DNA of 45,373 nucleotides from an uncultured Thermoguttaceae bacterium (GTDB lineage: Bacteria > Planctomycetota > Planctomycetia > Pirellulales > Thermoguttaceae): contig CALFBP010000056.1 in NCBI GenBank assembly GCA_937951625.1, positions 1 to 45,373 of the forward strand. The letters run 5' to 3'. This document shows positions 27,228 to 35,900 of the stretch, piece by piece. The notes below the pieces were generated by a model that saw only the letters and a list, made by a program, of their open reading frames with translations, was not told the origin of the DNA and did no database searches. The stretch's first letter is position 1. Every line of letters begins with the position of its first letter. Both the position numbers and the translations under genes were made by a program.

Positions 27228-28049
27228 ATGTACGAATCTCACTGGCGTTTGAAGCACAAACCGTTTGAAAACTGCTCCGACCCGCGTTTCTATTTTCCCG
27301 GCGAGTCGCATCAAGCCGCTCTCTTGAAATTGCGATACGCGGTGGAGAACCGCCGCGGGGGCGCGGTCTTAGCCGGGCCTTCCGGGACGGGCAAGACGTT
27401 GCTGGTGCACATGCTCCGGACGGCCCTTGCTCCGTGTTTCGCGCCAGTGGTCCACGTCGTCTTCCCACAGATGCCCACGGATCAACTGCTTGCCTACGCG
27501 GCGGGCGAGTTGACCGGCGACGCGGCGGCGCACCACCCCGTGGATTTGCACCAGACCATCCGGCGCATCGAACAGTTTCTAGCGGCCAACACGCAGCGGG
27601 GCCAACACGCGGTCTTGGTGGTCGACGAGGCCCATCTGCTCGACGAGGGGGAGACTTGGGAGGCCCTCCGACTGTTGATGAACTTTGAAAATGGCGGGCA
27701 GCCGGGGCTCACGCTGGTCATTGCAGGCCAACCGGCGGTCCTTCCCCTCCTTGATCGTTTCCCTCAACTCGACGAGCGGCTGGGCGTCAAGTGTCTGTTG
27801 CGGCCGTTCACCGAAGCCGAGACCGCCGCCTACGTGGTCCACCGCCTGCAAATCGCTGGCGGCGATCCAGCGATCTTCCAGCCAGCCGCCTTAGCCGCTC
27901 TCCAGCGCCTTGCCCAAGGCATCCCGAGGCGCATCAATCGTCTCTGCGACCTCGCCTTGCTGATCGGCTATGCCGAGCAGCGGACCACGCTCGCGGCCGA
28001 CCATTTGGAGTCGATCCACGACGAGTTGGTGGCCGTCGTGCCCGAGTGA
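27228..28049 (+). CDS. ExeA/GspA-type AAA ATPase
   Basis: The 273-residue protein opens with the ExeA-family start MYESHWRLKHKPFENCSDP. It has an intact Walker A GPSGTGKT (50-57), Walker B VLVVDEAHLL with Asp133-Glu134, and a C-terminal winged-helix-like part with GIPRRINRLCDLALL (sensor 2 arginines). Proteins of this type act with general secretion (ExeA) or with polysaccharide export loci, such as the exosortase-associated ATPase found beside an autokinase. It begins 5 bases after the P-loop protein and is the last gene of the cassette; unlike its neighbour it should hydrolyse ATP. An in-frame upstream extension overlapping the previous gene is not supported, since the family start is at 27228. 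Confidence 0.9.
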   Translation: MYESHWRLKHKPFENCSDPRFYFPGESHQAALLKLRYAVENRRGGAVLAGPSGTGKTLLVHMLRTALAPCFAPVVHVVFPQMPTDQLLAYAAGELTGDAAAHHPVDLHQTIRRIEQFLAANTQRGQHAVLVVDEAHLLDEGETWEALRLLMNFENGGQPGLTLVIAGQPAVLPLLDRFPQLDERLGVKCLLRPFTEAETAAYVVHRLQIAGGDPAIFQPAALAALQRLAQGIPRRINRLCDLALLIGYAEQRTTLAADHLESIHDELVAVVPE

Positions 28050-28239
28050 CGTAGGCCCGCCAACTTCCTCGACGAGCCACGCCGCGACTCGCTTTCATCG
28101 CCCTTTGGGCGCGAAGCGATTGGTCGGGAAACCGTTTGTAAATTCGCTCACCCTCTGCGACGCGGCGGAACCGCGAAGACTCTTCCTAACCTCTTCGCCG
28201 CCTTGAAGTTTCATCCGCCACAGCGAAGGCCAACAACAA

Positions 28240-28254
28240 TGGCACGGCGTTTGC
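28240..28254 (+). promoter_or_regulatory. Sigma-54 (RpoN) promoter upstream of csrA
   Basis: TGGCACG (28240-28246), four bases, then TTGC (28251-28254), followed by T, matches the -24/-12 consensus TGGCACG-N4-TTGCW exactly, with the invariant GG and GC at correct spacing. It lies 58 bases before the csrA ATG in a non-coding gap, so transcription would begin near 28266. An enhancer-binding activator would be required. Confidence 0.7.
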
Positions 28255-28311
28255 TTGAATGATGTTCTCGGCGTGCAAGGGGGCAAGCCAAAGAGAAACA
28301 AGGAGTGTGCC

Positions 28312-28605
28312 ATGCTCGTCGTCACTCGGAAAACAGATCAACGCATTCAGATCGGTCCCGATGTCACGGTGACCATCGTCCGCATTCAGGGCCAACGCGT
28401 GAAGATCGGCATCGAGGCCCCCTCGGGCATCCGAGTGTGTCGCGAGGAAATCCTCCACCGTGCCCACGATGCCGAAGGTCCCTGCTCGCCGCGTCCCGCG
28501 CTCTGTTCCACGACTTCGCGCGTTTCTCGCAACGCGCGGGACCGGCGAGCCTCATCTCTTCGCAGGCGGCCATCCAAGGAGTTCTCGCCGACGCTCACCC
28601 AATGA
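28312..28605 (+). CDS. csrA: Carbon storage regulator CsrA, with a long basic tail
   Basis: CsrA binds GGA-containing hairpins in mRNA leaders and blocks or stabilises translation. Residues 1-50 are typical: MLVVTRKTDQRIQIG, VTIVRIQGQRVKIGIEAP and the RNA-contacting VCREEI. The start is supported by AAGGAG with a 7-base spacer. CsrA proteins usually have 60-75 residues; this one has 97 because of a Ser/Arg/Cys-rich tail after residue 52. The tail may be disordered, or a 3' frameshift may have extended the frame. No flagellar gene or fliW is nearby. A strong sigma-54 promoter lies upstream. It converges with ctaB. Confidence 0.92.
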   Translation: MLVVTRKTDQRIQIGPDVTVTIVRIQGQRVKIGIEAPSGIRVCREEILHRAHDAEGPCSPRPALCSTTSRVSRNARDRRASSLRRRPSKEFSPTLTQ

Positions 28606-28649
28606 CGACACGGCCCTGGCGATGCTGTTCCCAAACGTCGAGGGTTGAA

Positions 28650-28702
28650 CGCTGTCGACGGCAGGACGCTGGTGGAGGCAGGCACCCGTCGTCCGGACAG
28701 CG
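28650..28702. terminator. Hairpin between convergent csrA and ctaB
   Basis: CGCTGTC (28650-28656) pairs with GACAGCG (28696-28702), and inside it GACGG (28657-28661) pairs with CCGTC (28686-28690), leaving a 5-base bulge and a 24-base loop. The position between two converging genes fits a bidirectional terminator, but no T-run is present. Confidence 0.4.
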
Positions 28703-28709
28703 GGGGATT

Positions 28710-29702
28710 TCATAACCAAGTTGTCGCCAGCAAGGCCGCGCAGATGCCGGGCAGATACACCAGCGAGGCCCACAGCAGGCGTTTGGCCCAGGCCTCGGAC
28801 GTGAGACGGAAAAAGGCTGCGGCCGCCCCCACATAGCCCAGACCTAGGACCGCAGCCGTCACGGTGTAGCCCCAGCCGGCGTGGCCACTGAAATAGGGAA
28901 GCAAGCTGCTCGGCAGGAGGGCCACCGCGCCGCCGAGCGCCACCCCGGCGGCCAACCGACCCGACGGATCGACCACCGAGGCCACCTTCAGCCTAGCCGC
29001 GGCGAAGTCCGCCCGATGCAGCCAGGCAATGGCCATGGCATGGGGAAACTGCCAGAAATAGACGATGCCGAACAGGGCCAAGGGCATCGCTTCGAATAGA
29101 GATGAGCCGGCCGCGGCGGCGCCGATCCACGTAGGCATGGCCCCGGCGATGGCCCCCAGGGGCGTTTGCCATGCCGAAAGCGTTTTCATCGGGGTGTAAA
29201 TCCACACGTACACCAACCAACTCGCCAAGGTGAGCATGGCTACTTTCGGTGAAGTGAACGCAAGCAGATATGCCATCCCGGCCCCACTGGCGCTGGTGGC
29301 GAACAGTGCCACCTGCCGCGCAGTCAATCGGCCAGCGGGCAAGGGGCGGGAGGCGGTTCGGGCCATGCGGGCATCGGACGCTTGCTCCAACCTTTGATTG
29401 AACGCCACGGCCCCAGCGATTACCAAGGCCGCGCCTACGATCGAGTGGATCCACTCCCAACTGGCTGGTCCCTCCGGTTGGCTCACCGCCGCGGCCACGG
29501 CCATGGTCACCAGCACCATGGCCACGATCCCGGGCCGCGTCAGCCGCAAATATTCCCAAACCAAAGCACACCGTCCGCTTCCCACGAGGGCAAGCAGCCA
29601 AGCTCGTTGGTCGTTCGCCCTGGGCCGAGGTGATGCAGTGGCCAGATCGTCGGGAAATGTCCAGGCGGCCTTTCCAGGCCGGTTGCCGGGAAAGTTACTC
29701 AT
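28710..29702 (-). CDS. ctaB: Protoheme IX farnesyltransferase (haem O synthase) CtaB
   Basis: CtaB adds a farnesyl group to haem B to make haem O. The 330-residue membrane protein has the UbiA-type first Asp-rich region NQRLEQASDARMARTASRP near residues 102-120, where family members read N-x-x-x-D/E-x-x-D-x-x-M-x-R-T, a second loop with VYFWQFPHAMAIAW near 217, and about eight or nine membrane helices. Its ATG overlaps the end of ctaA by 8 bases, so the two are translationally linked. The first about 45 residues are hydrophilic and variable. It closes the respiratory operon; its product feeds CtaA and, further on, a haem-copper oxidase expected beyond this operon. Confidence 0.93.
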   Translation of the reverse strand: MSNFPGNRPGKAAWTFPDDLATASPRPRANDQRAWLLALVGSGRCALVWEYLRLTRPGIVAMVLVTMAVAAAVSQPEGPASWEWIHSIVGAALVIAGAVAFNQRLEQASDARMARTASRPLPAGRLTARQVALFATSASGAGMAYLLAFTSPKVAMLTLASWLVYVWIYTPMKTLSAWQTPLGAIAGAMPTWIGAAAAGSSLFEAMPLALFGIVYFWQFPHAMAIAWLHRADFAAARLKVASVVDPSGRLAAGVALGGAVALLPSSLLPYFSGHAGWGYTVTAAVLGLGYVGAAAAFFRLTSEAWAKRLLWASLVYLPGICAALLATTWL

Positions 29703-30711
29703 CGCCGCAAGCCTCGGTTTCGACGTAAGTCAGACGCACCTGCCACAGTACGAGCGAAACGGCGATTACCAGCAGCAACGAGGCCACGGCCACGTGCGCC
29801 GTGGTCACGATGGCTTGCCACGCCCCCCCGGCAACCACGGTGTACTCCACTTCCCAAACGTTCTCGGTAAACCACACTGGCAAACCGTAATTCGTCACCC
29901 AAGTGGCGGCACCGAGGATCACTTGCAACGGCATCAGTCCGACCAGGAGCCGACCGCGCCGCGCGACCCGCGCCGCGTGGCCCCGGCCCACCCGCAGCCG
30001 CACCCCTAGGGCGATGATCCCTAAAAGCAGGAGAATTCCCACAATCACGTGAATCCAGACCCAAACGGCGAACCAGAAGGCGTGCTCGTGCGGCGTGAGA
30101 TGGCGCAACTGGGAACCCGCGACGATCTGGAGGTAGATGGCCGCCGCGATAAGCACACTGATCAGGCGATCGCACCGAGCCGCGTTGCCGCCTTGAGCGG
30201 CTGAGGAGGGTAAACCTGAGTCTCTCCGTGTTCGCCATGCCGCGGAAGTAAACGTGACCAACGAGGCGAGACACGCGAATACCAGCGGCGCCGTGCAGCC
30301 GTGGACCTTGGCCAGCACCCGTTCATCGGCAATCACACGCAGCCCGCCAAGCACCCCTTGGAAACTGACGCCAAGTACCGCCACCACGCCCAGCCAGCAG
30401 ACCCAGCGGCGCCGATCGCCCAACCACAGGGCGGCGGAGAGGGCGATGGTGAGAAATCCTACCGAGGCGGCGATCAGCCGGTGGCTATGCTCCAAAAACA
30501 CATCGAACACTGAGAGCCAGCTCTCCAACGGATACAAAAAAAGGTTGTAGCCGAACGTCGAGGGCCAGTCGGGCACCGCCATTCCAGCTCGATACGTGGT
30601 CACGAACCCGCCCATCCAAATCAACGGGAACGTCGCGCCCGCCGTGACCCAAGCCAGCAGGTGGGCAATGGGAAAGCGACGGTCGAGAGGAGACGAAGGA
30701 TCGCGGTTCAC
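29695..30711 (-). CDS. ctaA: Haem A synthase CtaA (COX15-like)
   Basis: CtaA oxidises the C8 methyl of haem O to give haem A. About 338 residues follow the GTG at 30711, which I chose because the first membrane helix (AHLLAWVTAGATFPLIW) begins shortly after it; the frame is open back to a TTG at 30828, but the extra 39 residues look non-conserved. Histidines expected to bind haem are in FLEHSHRLIAA, AKVHGCTAP, WIHVIVG and TTAHVAVA, and RAGMAVPDWP is the usual first loop. Eight membrane segments can be read. Start confidence is modest, since no ribosome binding site is seen. It sits between the dihaem cytochrome lipoprotein and ctaB in the operon. Confidence 0.9.
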   Translation of the reverse strand: MNRDPSSPLDRRFPIAHLLAWVTAGATFPLIWMGGFVTTYRAGMAVPDWPSTFGYNLFLYPLESWLSVFDVFLEHSHRLIAASVGFLTIALSAALWLGDRRRWVCWLGVVAVLGVSFQGVLGGLRVIADERVLAKVHGCTAPLVFACLASLVTFTSAAWRTRRDSGLPSSAAQGGNAARCDRLISVLIAAAIYLQIVAGSQLRHLTPHEHAFWFAVWVWIHVIVGILLLLGIIALGVRLRVGRGHAARVARRGRLLVGLMPLQVILGAATWVTNYGLPVWFTENVWEVEYTVVAGGAWQAIVTTAHVAVASLLLVIAVSLVLWQVRLTYVETEACGDE

Positions 30712-30865
30712 AAGTCTTATGCTGGGATTCGAGGTTTTACTAAACTTGAAGGCGGCTGGCCACCGCTTGGGGAACGTCGATTTCGGGGCAACAGGATTTT
30801 CTTCAAACCAAGGGTGCCTCCAAGGCAACGCTGGCTTCGATCCGCCGCGGCCGATCGCGCCAAGG

Positions 30866-32041
30866 CTATTGCGGCGTTGGTGCTCCCGCGGCGAGCGAAC
30901 GCACGTAGTCCACGACGTGCCAAATTTCGTCGGGCTTCAAGGGACCGGGAACGCCCGGCGCAGGACCGGCGGCGGGCATGGGCGTGCCCTTGATGCCCAC
31001 GCAGATCCTCAAGTACAAGTCGGCGGGGCCGGAACCGCCCTGAAAAACCCCTTTGCGAAAATCGCGCGGCCGCAAGCGCTGCAAGGGGAGTTTGAACAAC
31101 CGAGCCAGGGCTGCGGTCTGCTCGGGCGTCACTCCCTTCTTGGGCTTGTTCCAGTCGTCGTATAACTCCTTTTCTTCGCCGTTGCCGTCACCCTCCGGAC
31201 CGTGGCACTTCACGCACTGCGAGTCCTTGGCCAGGTACAATTCCCGCCCCTTGGCGATCGAGGCGGCGAGGACCTCCGGTCGGTCGACTTCCGGACGCGG
31301 CGGCGGCGTTACCACCCATTCCTGTTGATTCCGCTCCGGCAAAAGCCAAGACTCGACCACGGGCAAGACGCCTTCTTCCATCACCCGATCCATGTCCGGC
31401 GGAAGATACGACTGCTCATCGACCACCAGTTGCAGAAGGTAAAGCTCCGTTTCCCCACGGATGGCCAGGTAGATCACGTAATCGATCAGGGCCTCGGCTT
31501 GCTCGGAGGGGAGGTGGGCGAACGAGGGCATGGCCGTGCCCGGCACGCCGCGGTACAACGTCCGCTGGAGGTCCTTGCGGATCGGTTTAGCGCCGGAGCG
31601 TGTGGAGGTGTATTTGAAGATGCCGCGGCGGTAGTCGCGGGGATAGGGGTCGAGCACGGCGGCGGCGGGTCCCGCCCCATCGCCAGCGATCCCGTGGCAC
31701 GTGACGCAGTGCCGCCGGTACAGCCCGCGCTGCCGCCCTTGGGCGTCGCCCCCCACAGCCCCCGCCGCCATGGCAAGCCGCTTGAGGTCCAAGGGCACGC
31801 CGTCCGGCACGCGGGGCTCGTTGGGCGTGCCGAAAAGCTCGGTCAATGCCTGCCGGATCGCTGCCGCCTGCTTGGGGCTGACGCTCGCAGGTTCCCGGCC
31901 CTCGAGATTCAAAGGGAACTCGATCGGCGGCGTCCGCCCGCAGCCCGACGCCGCGACCAAACCCATCGCCAAGAGCACCACAGCCAGCGCGACGCGCAAG
32001 GCAGACCTGAAGGGACTTCCGAGAGCCACGGCCGCGCTCAC
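30866..32041 (-). CDS. Dihaem c-type cytochrome lipoprotein
   Basis: The 391-residue protein has a lipoprotein signal with lipobox AASGC (Cys34), so it is anchored on the outer face of a membrane. Two c-type haem sites are present: CVTCH (112-116) and CVKCH (276-280), each in its own cytochrome c domain, with possible distal methionines in GTAMPSF (about 171) and GTPMPAAG. The GTG start at 32041 overlaps the TGA of the upstream cupredoxin-like gene (GTGA), a strong sign of translational coupling. An upstream ATG at 32128 lies inside that gene and is unlikely. It probably carries electrons from the octahaem subunit to an oxidase; this is inference from the operon. Confidence 0.88.
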   Translation of the reverse strand: MSAAVALGSPFRSALRVALAVVLLAMGLVAASGCGRTPPIEFPLNLEGREPASVSPKQAAAIRQALTELFGTPNEPRVPDGVPLDLKRLAMAAGAVGGDAQGRQRGLYRRHCVTCHGIAGDGAGPAAAVLDPYPRDYRRGIFKYTSTRSGAKPIRKDLQRTLYRGVPGTAMPSFAHLPSEQAEALIDYVIYLAIRGETELYLLQLVVDEQSYLPPDMDRVMEEGVLPVVESWLLPERNQQEWVVTPPPRPEVDRPEVLAASIAKGRELYLAKDSQCVKCHGPEGDGNGEEKELYDDWNKPKKGVTPEQTAALARLFKLPLQRLRPRDFRKGVFQGGSGPADLYLRICVGIKGTPMPAAGPAPGVPGPLKPDEIWHVVDYVRSLAAGAPTPQ

Positions 32042-32838
32042 CTCTCGAATCGGTCGGGAGCCAGCTTGATGGTTCCCAGGTCGTTGACGCCGGCACGGAT
32101 GTCCATTTCGAACCGCCCTCGCAACCATTGCGGCGTCTCGAGATAGCCCGAGCGCTCGTGCCAGGCTTGAAACTCAATCTTGCCCACCGGCAGTTTCGAG
32201 ATGCGGAATGTGCCGTCCGCGGCCGAGATCGCTACGTAGGGATTGTCCCGCGGGAGGATAAACGCACTTTCCCAAGGATGGTAATTGCAGGCGATGGGCA
32301 CGGGCACCAGTTGCGACTTGTTGAACTTCCACGTGGCGTCCACGTTTTTTCCCGGGGCGGGCGAAAGAATGATGTTCGCCGGCAAGTCCCCCAGCGGACG
32401 AAAATCGATATTTTGCGCGATCGGGTCGGAGTTCACCGTGTAGAACTCCTGCTTGGGATACCAGATGCTCAGGCAATGCGGCACGAAGATGCAATCGCGA
32501 TTGTCGAGCTTGACTTGCTTGGGCAGCGAGGCCTCGAGCTCGGGACAGATCGACACCTTGCGGCTCCGCACATAAAGGAAGACATTGGCCAGACCGCCAT
32601 CCGGGCCCACCATCAGCGATTCGTCGCGGATGTCGAACTTGCCGCAGCAATCCACGTCTTTATCGACTTTTAGTTTCTTGCGTTCCGGAGCTTTGCCGTC
32701 GTAAACAAAACGTCCCACCAGGTCGCCCCAGGCCGCCGAGGCCCGCAGCACGGCGGGCACTCCCCAAGCCGCCGCCATGGCGCCCAGACTTGCTACCGAT
32801 CTTTCTAAAAACCGTCGCCGACCTATCCGACTAGGCAT
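32038..32838 (-). CDS. Tat-exported cupredoxin-like protein
   Basis: The 266-residue product starts at the ATG at 32838 (GGGGAG, 8-base spacer) and has a twin-arginine signal (IGRRRFLERS and a hydrophobic stretch to about residue 35). The fold appears cupredoxin-like: NSDPIAQNIDF near residue 150 and VPIACNYHPWES near 195, the latter resembling the Cys-x-x-His copper-binding turn, followed by a small beta-sandwich with DGTFRISKLPVGKIEF. In relatives I recall, the first segment reads DPVGHN; here the expected His is Gln, so the copper site may be changed or lost. Its position between the octahaem and dihaem cytochromes implies a role in periplasmic electron transfer or assembly. Confidence 0.75.
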   Translation of the reverse strand: MPSRIGRRRFLERSVASLGAMAAAWGVPAVLRASAAWGDLVGRFVYDGKAPERKKLKVDKDVDCCGKFDIRDESLMVGPDGGLANVFLYVRSRKVSICPELEASLPKQVKLDNRDCIFVPHCLSIWYPKQEFYTVNSDPIAQNIDFRPLGDLPANIILSPAPGKNVDATWKFNKSQLVPVPIACNYHPWESAFILPRDNPYVAISAADGTFRISKLPVGKIEFQAWHERSGYLETPQWLRGRFEMDIRAGVNDLGTIKLAPDRFER

Positions 32839-32935
32839 AGAAACGACTCCCCACAATCCTATTTCCGAATCGTCCTGCGATTCCAGCCGCCCGAGATCCG
32901 CCATGCTCGGCCCGCGGACGGCCCAAGCCGGGCGA

Positions 32936-35900
32936 TCAGGGTTTCTTTTCCGCCGCCTCGATCATCTGCCGGATCGAGAAGCGACTTCGCACGTATTCAT
33001 CGTAGTTTAACAGCAATTCCATCACGGCGTCGAGTTGCTCAACGCTGGAGCCAGGGTAGATGTCCTGTCCGAGCTGTTGATCCGCCGGAAAGTTCACCGG
33101 CATCGCCGTATAAGGCAGCACCGACTTGGGGCTGGCCAGCCAACGGCGGAGATAATCGGGCCGGATTCGCGCGGCCACGTCTTGCAGGTTCGGCGCCAGC
33201 GTCGTCCACACTTCTCCGCCAGGACTGAAGTCGCCGATCAAATGGCACTTCGCACAGTACGTCGTCCGATCCAAGATCAGGCGCCACGCGCGATCCAGGC
33301 GTTCGGCCCGTGGCACGTCGCCGGATGCCTGATACGTCTTGCCGACCCGACTCGATCCGCTGTACGGAAACTCCACACCGGCCGCCGCAGCGAAGGCATC
33401 GACGAGTTTTCGGGCCTCGTCGGGGGCGAGAGTAAACTTGGGCATGCGGAGCATCGAGGCCGGGCGGATGACCTTGGGATCGAGCAAGTAGCCGTAGAGC
33501 CAAGCCGGCTGCACGATGCGGCCTTCATGCACAAGCGGAGGCGGGACCCAGCCCCAGGCCTCGCTGCCCACGGCGGTCGCGCCGGCGGCTTTCGCCTCGG
33601 CCAAGGCCACAGGGTACAGCAGCCGGGCGAAGTCGCCTCCCCGGGGCGGCCGCTGGGCAACGATCTGCTTCGGCGAGACAGGCACCCCCGCCCCACCCAC
33701 TGGCCAAACTTTTCCGGCGATGACCGCAGGCTCCCAAAGGCTGAAAACGTACTGCGGGTTGCCGTCGTCGTCTTCGGTTTCCTCCAGCTCCCCCTGCGCG
33801 TCGACTTGGGGCATCCCCACCAACTCCGCACGCGCTAGGCCCCGACGATCCACGCGCAGCGATGCCGTCCGCTGCCGCTCGTCGATCTGCGGCAGCACGA
33901 AATCATGTTCGGCCATCGGCGGCGGAGCTGGGAACTGGTTCGGGTCGTATTCGATGGTCCACCGCTGTAGCTCCAAGGTGTGGCACTGGGCGCAACCGTA
34001 TTGATCCAGAACCTTGCGGCCCTGAACGATTGCTCGGGTCGGGCCAGTGGGTTGGAAAACATAGGGGGGATCGGGCGACTCGGCCACCAAACCCAGCACG
34101 AATGTGAGGATCGCCTCGCGCTGGGCATCGGTCAGCGAAAATCGCCCCATCAGGAGGTGTTCGTTGTACGGTTTCTCGGACGCCTTGCGGAAATCGAAGC
34201 TTCGCGGGGCGCGGAGCTTCTGCCAGAGGAAACCCTCGCGCCGCCCCCCTCGGATCGCCTCTCGGTAAAACCCGTCGTCCTCTTCTTTCTCCGCAATCCT
34301 GCTCTGTTGCTGATCGAGGAACACGTCGACCTGTTCGAAGGCCAATTGCGAGGGTTGTTTACGTCCCCAGTCGGACAAGGCTGGTCCGATGGCCACCGCG
34401 TCTTCCATGCCCGGGATGTCGTGACACCCAAAGCAGCCGCGCTTGCGGATGCTCCGCCGACCAACGTAACGGAGCTTTTTCGTAAGTCGCTCCTCAGGCG
34501 ACATGGGGCCGAGCAACTCCGCCGTGTCGGCCGGGAGGTCCGCCGCCATCGCCGCCGGAATGCCCTGCTGGAGATATTCCGCCGCTGCTTCCGACGAAAA
34601 TGTCTTCGTCAAAAACATCATGGCCAGCTCGTCCAAGTCGGACTCGACCAGCGGCGGCAGGACCGAAGGCCCGTCGTCCTTCGACGCCAACAGGTAGGCC
34701 GCGATGTCGGCCGCCGGATCCGCAGCCTGTACCGGCAACGCCCCGTTTGGCGACTTTGGCCCCACCGGCCGAGCGCCCACAAAACTCGACATCTCCAGAA
34801 GAGGGCTGGGCATCAACGTCCGCGGCGCGTGCCGCGAGGGATCGCGAATCCAACTGGTCAGCCACGCCATGGCCTTCGGTCCCCGGAGCATCGACCCCAG
34901 CCGCGACAAGTCTGGGCCGAGTATTGCTTGCGCCTCAGGAAAGTCGGAGTGTCGGTGACACGCCAGGCAGCCTTGTGTCTGAAACCACCGCTTGCCGCGC
35001 TCCACCGACACTTCTGTATCGGGCCTCTCCGCCACCGCGATCGGCCTGCTGGCCGCCAGCAGATATTCGGCCATCGCCAAGGTCTCGACCGACTCGAAAC
35101 GCCGCACGGTTTCCAGGGCCGACCCCTCCACGTGCTCGTGCATCCCGAACAATCGCGGCATGCGCGTCGTGGGACGAAGACTCTCGGGATTGCTGATCCA
35201 GGCGACCATCGTGGGCTTGTCGAGCCGCTCGGCCACGTCACGGAGACTTGGCCCCACCTTGCGCAGCGTGCCAGGCTGAGAATGCTCCGCCGCTAGAATC
35301 CCGATTAAGGCCCGCGACGAAACGCTTATCCGCGGAGATCCACGGAGGATTCCCACAAGTTGCCGTCGGGCGGCGTGGTCATCAGGCCGGGCAGCCACGT
35401 GCTCCGCAAGACGCCGCGTAGTTGGGTCGAGCTGCGGATCGGCCAATACCCCCAAGGCAGCCTCGTGATAATTGGGTTCCAAACGGAGGTCCGGGCCGAT
35501 GCGTCGAGCGGAATCGTCCCAACCGTTCACCTCATGGCACCCAAAGCACCCCAGTTGCCGTACCAAATGGTAGCCTGCCAAAAGCTTCGGCGCTGGTGGT
35601 TCGGGAAATCGGGCATTTGGCTCCAGATCGCTTACCTCGTGGTGGCACTTCAGGCAATTGCTCTGTAAAAATCGCCTCGGCCGCATGGGAAAATCCCAGT
35701 CGTGGTTCCAGAACCACCCGTGCAGCCGACGCCATGCGGCCCGTTGTCGAGGGTCGTTGGGCGTGTGCGAGGCGAATCGAAATTCGGTCGCACTGCCTTG
35801 CCCATCGTGGCAAATCGTGCAACCGAACTCGTTCGATGGATGAGGGCTCCGCGGCCCGCAGAATAAATCCAGCCGCGGGTGTGGCCGGTAGGGCTGCGGC

